Assembly (NCBI GenBank): GCA_964553795.1
Contig: CAZKMR010000004.1
Location: 1-64,000, forward strand
DNA from: JADLHS01 sp964553795
GTDB taxonomy: Bacteria > Verrucomicrobiota > Verrucomicrobiia > Limisphaerales > JADLHS01
Direction of reading: 5' to 3'
Length of the DNA stretch: 64,000 nucleotides
Positions 61,158-64,000 of the stretch are shown piece after piece. Under the pieces are notes generated by a model, which was given only the letters and a program-made list of their open reading frames with translations, was not told where the DNA came from and did no database searches. Position numbers and translations under genes: made by a program. Position 1 is the first letter of the stretch; each line of letters opens with the position of its first letter.

Positions 61158-63104
61158 ATGGATTTCTTTGCGCGACAAGATCAGGCTCGCAAAAACACGA
61201 AGTGGCTCGTGGTTTATTTTGCGTTGGCGGTGGTTCTGATCGCCGCCAGCGTTTACCTCGTAACGCTTTTTGCATTTCACAGCGCTACGAGCTATCGCCA
61301 ACCGACCCAAGCTCCGCCATTTAGTTTCTGGAATCCGCGCCTGCTGCTGTTTGCCGCCGGCGGCACGCTCGCGGTGATCGCCTGCGGCAGCCTGTTCAAG
61401 ATTTCGCAACTCTCCAGTGGAGGCCGCGCCGTGGCGGAATCGTTAGGCGGACGCTTGGTTGGCCCCAACACGCGCGACGCCGACGAACGCAAACTCATGA
61501 ACGTGGTGGAAGAAATGGCTATCGCGTCCGGCGTGCCCGTGCCGAAAGTTTATGTGATGGATCAAGAGCAAGGCATTAACGCCTTTGCCGCCGGGCACAC
61601 GATCAATGATGCCGCCATTGGCGTGACGCGTGGCTGCATCACCACGTTGAACCGGGATGAGTTGCAGGGCGTCATCGCGCACGAGTTCAGCCATATTCTC
61701 AATGGCGACATGCGCCTTAATTTGCGGCTCATGGGAATCATTTTCGGTATTCTCTGCCTCGCCGTGATGGGGCGGATTCTGCTGCATTCGCGCGGCGGCG
61801 GACGCGACAAGAATTTTCTGCCGCTGCTGGGAATTGTTCTCGTGATTCTCGGTTGGTTGGGCGTGTTCTTTGGCCAATTGATTCAGGCCGCCGTGAGTCG
61901 GCAGCGGGAATTTCTGGCGGATGCGGCAGCGGTGCAATTCACTCGCAACCCGGACGGCATTGCCGGCGCATTAAAAAAAATCGGGAGCGCCCAATACGGC
62001 TCGCAAGTGCAAAGCGAACACGCCGCCGAAGCGAGCCACATGTTTTTTGGCAGCGCCCTGCGGGGCGCACTGTTCAATGCGTTTGCCACGCATCCGCCGC
62101 TGCCCGAACGCATCCGCGCGATTGATCCGCACTGGGACGGAAAATTTGTCGTAGCCAAAAAGGAATCACCGCCAGCAGTACGCGCTGGCGAAAAAACGGA
62201 ACGGCGTCCCGCCATCCCACCGATTATTCCCGGCCTGCCAATTGTCGCGGCGGGCTTGGCGGGAGCGGCGGCCAACGTTCCCGCCAGCCGCGTGATGCCG
62301 ACGCTGGGCAATCCCACCCCGGGGCATTTGCGCTATGCGGAGGAGTTACGCGAATCGCTGCCAGAACAAATCCGCGATGCCGCCCATGATCCTGAGGGTG
62401 CTTGTGCCATTCTTTACGCGCTCGTGCTGAGCGAAGAAGCGGCCCAACGTCAAACGCAACTGGCGCATCTGGCCGAATCCGTTGGCGCAGAAATCCGCGC
62501 CCGGCTCGAAGCCTTGCAACCGCAAGTCTCATCCATTGCGCGCCGCGCGCGCCTGCCCCTCGTCAATCTGGCGCTGCCAGCACTGCGCCAACTGACGCCC
62601 GCCCGGTTTCAGGAATTCTCGCAAGGGCTGACATGGTTGATTGAAAGCGACCGGCGGATTGCATTGTTTGAATTCATGTTGTTGAAAATTGTGCGGCACC
62701 AGTTGGAGCCACATTTTGCCGGAACGCGGCCCCGCGCGGCACAGTATTATTCGATCAAACCGCTCGCGCCCGATTGTGAAGTGTTGTTGTCCGCGCTCGC
62801 TTACGTGGGACACGAGGATGCGAAAGAAGTCGCCACGGCATTTGCGACCGGCGCTCCGCACGCCCGGACGGCAAGCGTGGGCTTATCGCTTTTACCGCGC
62901 GAGCGTTGTGGCCTGGCGCAAATCAATCAGGCCCTCGATCGGTTGGGGTTGGCGGTGCCGCAGATCAAAAAGAACGTGCTCGCCGCCGGGGTACAAGTGG
63001 TGGCTGCCGACGGCGTCATCCGGGAGAACGAAGCGGAATTGCTCCGCGCCATCGCCGAAACGTTGGACTGTCCGCTGCCGCCGTTGATTGAGATTCGAGA
63101 GTGA
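61158..63104 (+). CDS. HtpX-like M48 metalloprotease with C-terminal TerB-like region
   Basis: 648 residues. Two N-terminal helices (WLVVYFALAVVLIAASVYLV, LLLFAAGGTLAVIACGSLF) precede the catalytic domain: zinc motif HEFSH at residues 175-179, third ligand Glu in QREFLADAAAVQF, and substrate-loop text GINAFAAGHTINDAAIGV. Two more helices lie between these. A long C-terminal extension of about 330 residues ends in AADGVIRENEAELLRAIAETL, which resembles TerB-fold helices. M48 proteases degrade misfolded membrane proteins. Pairing with LemA is standard; the extension is much longer than in E. coli HtpX. Confidence 0.9.
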   Translation: MDFFARQDQARKNTKWLVVYFALAVVLIAASVYLVTLFAFHSATSYRQPTQAPPFSFWNPRLLLFAAGGTLAVIACGSLFKISQLSSGGRAVAESLGGRLVGPNTRDADERKLMNVVEEMAIASGVPVPKVYVMDQEQGINAFAAGHTINDAAIGVTRGCITTLNRDELQGVIAHEFSHILNGDMRLNLRLMGIIFGILCLAVMGRILLHSRGGGRDKNFLPLLGIVLVILGWLGVFFGQLIQAAVSRQREFLADAAAVQFTRNPDGIAGALKKIGSAQYGSQVQSEHAAEASHMFFGSALRGALFNAFATHPPLPERIRAIDPHWDGKFVVAKKESPPAVRAGEKTERRPAIPPIIPGLPIVAAGLAGAAANVPASRVMPTLGNPTPGHLRYAEELRESLPEQIRDAAHDPEGACAILYALVLSEEAAQRQTQLAHLAESVGAEIRARLEALQPQVSSIARRARLPLVNLALPALRQLTPARFQEFSQGLTWLIESDRRIALFEFMLLKIVRHQLEPHFAGTRPRAAQYYSIKPLAPDCEVLLSALAYVGHEDAKEVATAFATGAPHARTASVGLSLLPRERCGLAQINQALDRLGLAVPQIKKNVLAAGVQVVAADGVIRENEAELLRAIAETLDCPLPPLIEIRE

Positions 63105-63247
63105 CGTCGGCCTCGAGTTCGGTATTCTCCCGGAAAGCAGTAGGGTTTCATTCACGTTTCGCAACCGTTGAACCCGAATTAGTTTCACCGCGATTTAATC
63201 CGCGGGAGGTTGCTGAATGGAATCTCAACTCAGAACCGTGTCAAACT

Positions 63248-64000
63248 ATGAAGCTGCCATTGTTGCCAATCGCTAGTTGCTGGTTGGCCCTGACCGCCAT
63301 TTCCGGGCGGGCGCAGGAAACCGTCACGCCGCCGGAAAACACATCTGCCGCGGCTCCGCTCTCGGCTCGCACCAATCAATTGTTCGCCATGAGCGCCCCG
63401 GGCAATCGTGCGGCGTGGTTGCAACGCTTGACGCTTGGCCCGGGCGACCTCGTGAATATTTCGCTCTACGAGAAACCCGAAACGGCCCGGGTGGATGTCC
63501 CCATCGGTCCGGACGGGCGGATTTCATTTCTGCAAGCCGAAGACGTTCCTGCCGCGGGCTTGACCATTGATGAACTGCGTGAAGCGATGGACAAGAAACT
63601 CGGGGAATATTACGCCAGCCCGCGCACCATCGTGACGCCTTCGACGTTTCGAAGCAAAAAATATTACATCCTTGGCGCCGTGACCCAGAAAGGCGTCTTT
63701 TCGCTACGCCGTCCGACCACGATGATTGAAGCCATCGCCCAAGCCGGCGGCCTGGAAACCGGCATCTTCGAACTGAACACGGTGGAGATGGCCGATCTCT
63801 CCCACAGTTTCGTCGTGCGCGGCGGCAAACGACTCGAAGTGGACTTTGAGCGGCTGTTTCAGCAAGGCGACTTGAGTCAGAACATTGTGTTGGAGCCGGA
63901 GGATTACATTTACTTCGCGTCAGCGGCGGCGAGCCAGATTTTTGTGGTAGGCGCAGTGACCGCGCAGGGTGTAGTTCCCTACACGCCCAATGCCAGTGTG
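63248..64000 (+). CDS. Polysaccharide export protein (Wza/OPX family), N-terminal part
   Basis: The frame is open from the ATG to the window edge (251 codons), so the 3' end is missing. A signal peptide (LLPIASCWLALTAISGRAQ) is followed by the Poly_export domain with LGPGDLVNISLYEKPETARV, VPIGPDGRISFL and LDELREAMDKKL-like text (IDELREAMDKKLGEYYASPR). SLBB-type units come next: KYYILGAVTQKGVFSLRRP and a second beginning IFVVGAVTAQGVV. There is no lipobox Cys. It forms part of the channel for capsule or exopolysaccharide. More export genes are expected beyond the window. Confidence 0.9.
   Translation, partial: MKLPLLPIASCWLALTAISGRAQETVTPPENTSAAAPLSARTNQLFAMSAPGNRAAWLQRLTLGPGDLVNISLYEKPETARVDVPIGPDGRISFLQAEDVPAAGLTIDELREAMDKKLGEYYASPRTIVTPSTFRSKKYYILGAVTQKGVFSLRRPTTMIEAIAQAGGLETGIFELNTVEMADLSHSFVVRGGKRLEVDFERLFQQGDLSQNIVLEPEDYIYFASAAASQIFVVGAVTAQGVVPYTPNASV

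Overview
The window is about 60% GC and fits a Gram-negative, free-living member of the Verrucomicrobiota, probably a Pedosphaera/Limisphaerales-like (subdivision 3) lineage. That placement is inference. It rests on a BamA/OmpH outer-membrane module, a MoxR-DUF58-BatA-DUF4175 operon, membrane-anchored ECF sigma factors with long C-terminal extensions, secreted PPC-like and SBBP repeat proteins, and a polysaccharide-degradation locus. One run of 100 N shows that this is a scaffolded, possibly metagenome-derived assembly. I saw no tRNA, rRNA, CRISPR array or prophage.

Layout. 1-11.6 kb (+): MoxR C-terminus, DUF58, BatA-like VWA protein, very large DUF4175 protein, glutamine-amidotransferase-like membrane protein and a caspase-fold (clan CD) protein, mostly coupled by ATGA overlaps. 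A REP-associated tyrosine transposase (RAYT) cassette has inserted exactly at the batA start. 11.6-14.2 kb: GH5-like lipoprotein, OlsB-type acyltransferase, PEBP protein. 14.5-18.9 kb (+): MacAB-like adaptor, ATPase and two FtsX-type permeases. 18.9-29.1 kb: two secreted repeat proteins, a small zinc-ribbon-like protein, a ClpX-like unfoldase and HrpA helicase. 29.2-33.3 kb: ferritin-like protein, secreted hypothetical, aldo/keto reductase. 33.3-40.4 kb (-): dnaB, bamA, SBBP protein, ompH. 40.6-43.2 kb: SGNH hydrolase and two NarL-type response regulators with a small membrane protein. 43.4-47.9 kb: leuS and an S58 peptidase broken by the assembly gap. 48.0-51.5 kb (+): two tandem membrane-anchored sigma factors. 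52.2-60.4 kb: purD, then a GH28/MFS/GH43 pectin-type operon with a divergent XylR-like regulator and an esterase. 60.5-64 kb (+): lemA, M48 protease and the start of a polysaccharide export protein.

Two things stand out. First, the sigma factor at 49995-51533 carries two BamA-like POTRA domains on the far side of its membrane anchor. It could be a one-protein route from outer-membrane assembly to transcription. Its upstream neighbour has the same sigma and anchor part but an alpha-helical C-terminus, and both share a start-proximal block with identical spacing. Second, the window is riddled with palindromic elements of several families. They sit between genes and also in frame inside housekeeping genes (DUF58, three in hrpA, three in leuS). 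One family also brackets the RAYT gene, whose insertion left a 19-bp duplication. The same restlessness shows in decayed copies of the purD 3' end and two 175-bp compound elements.
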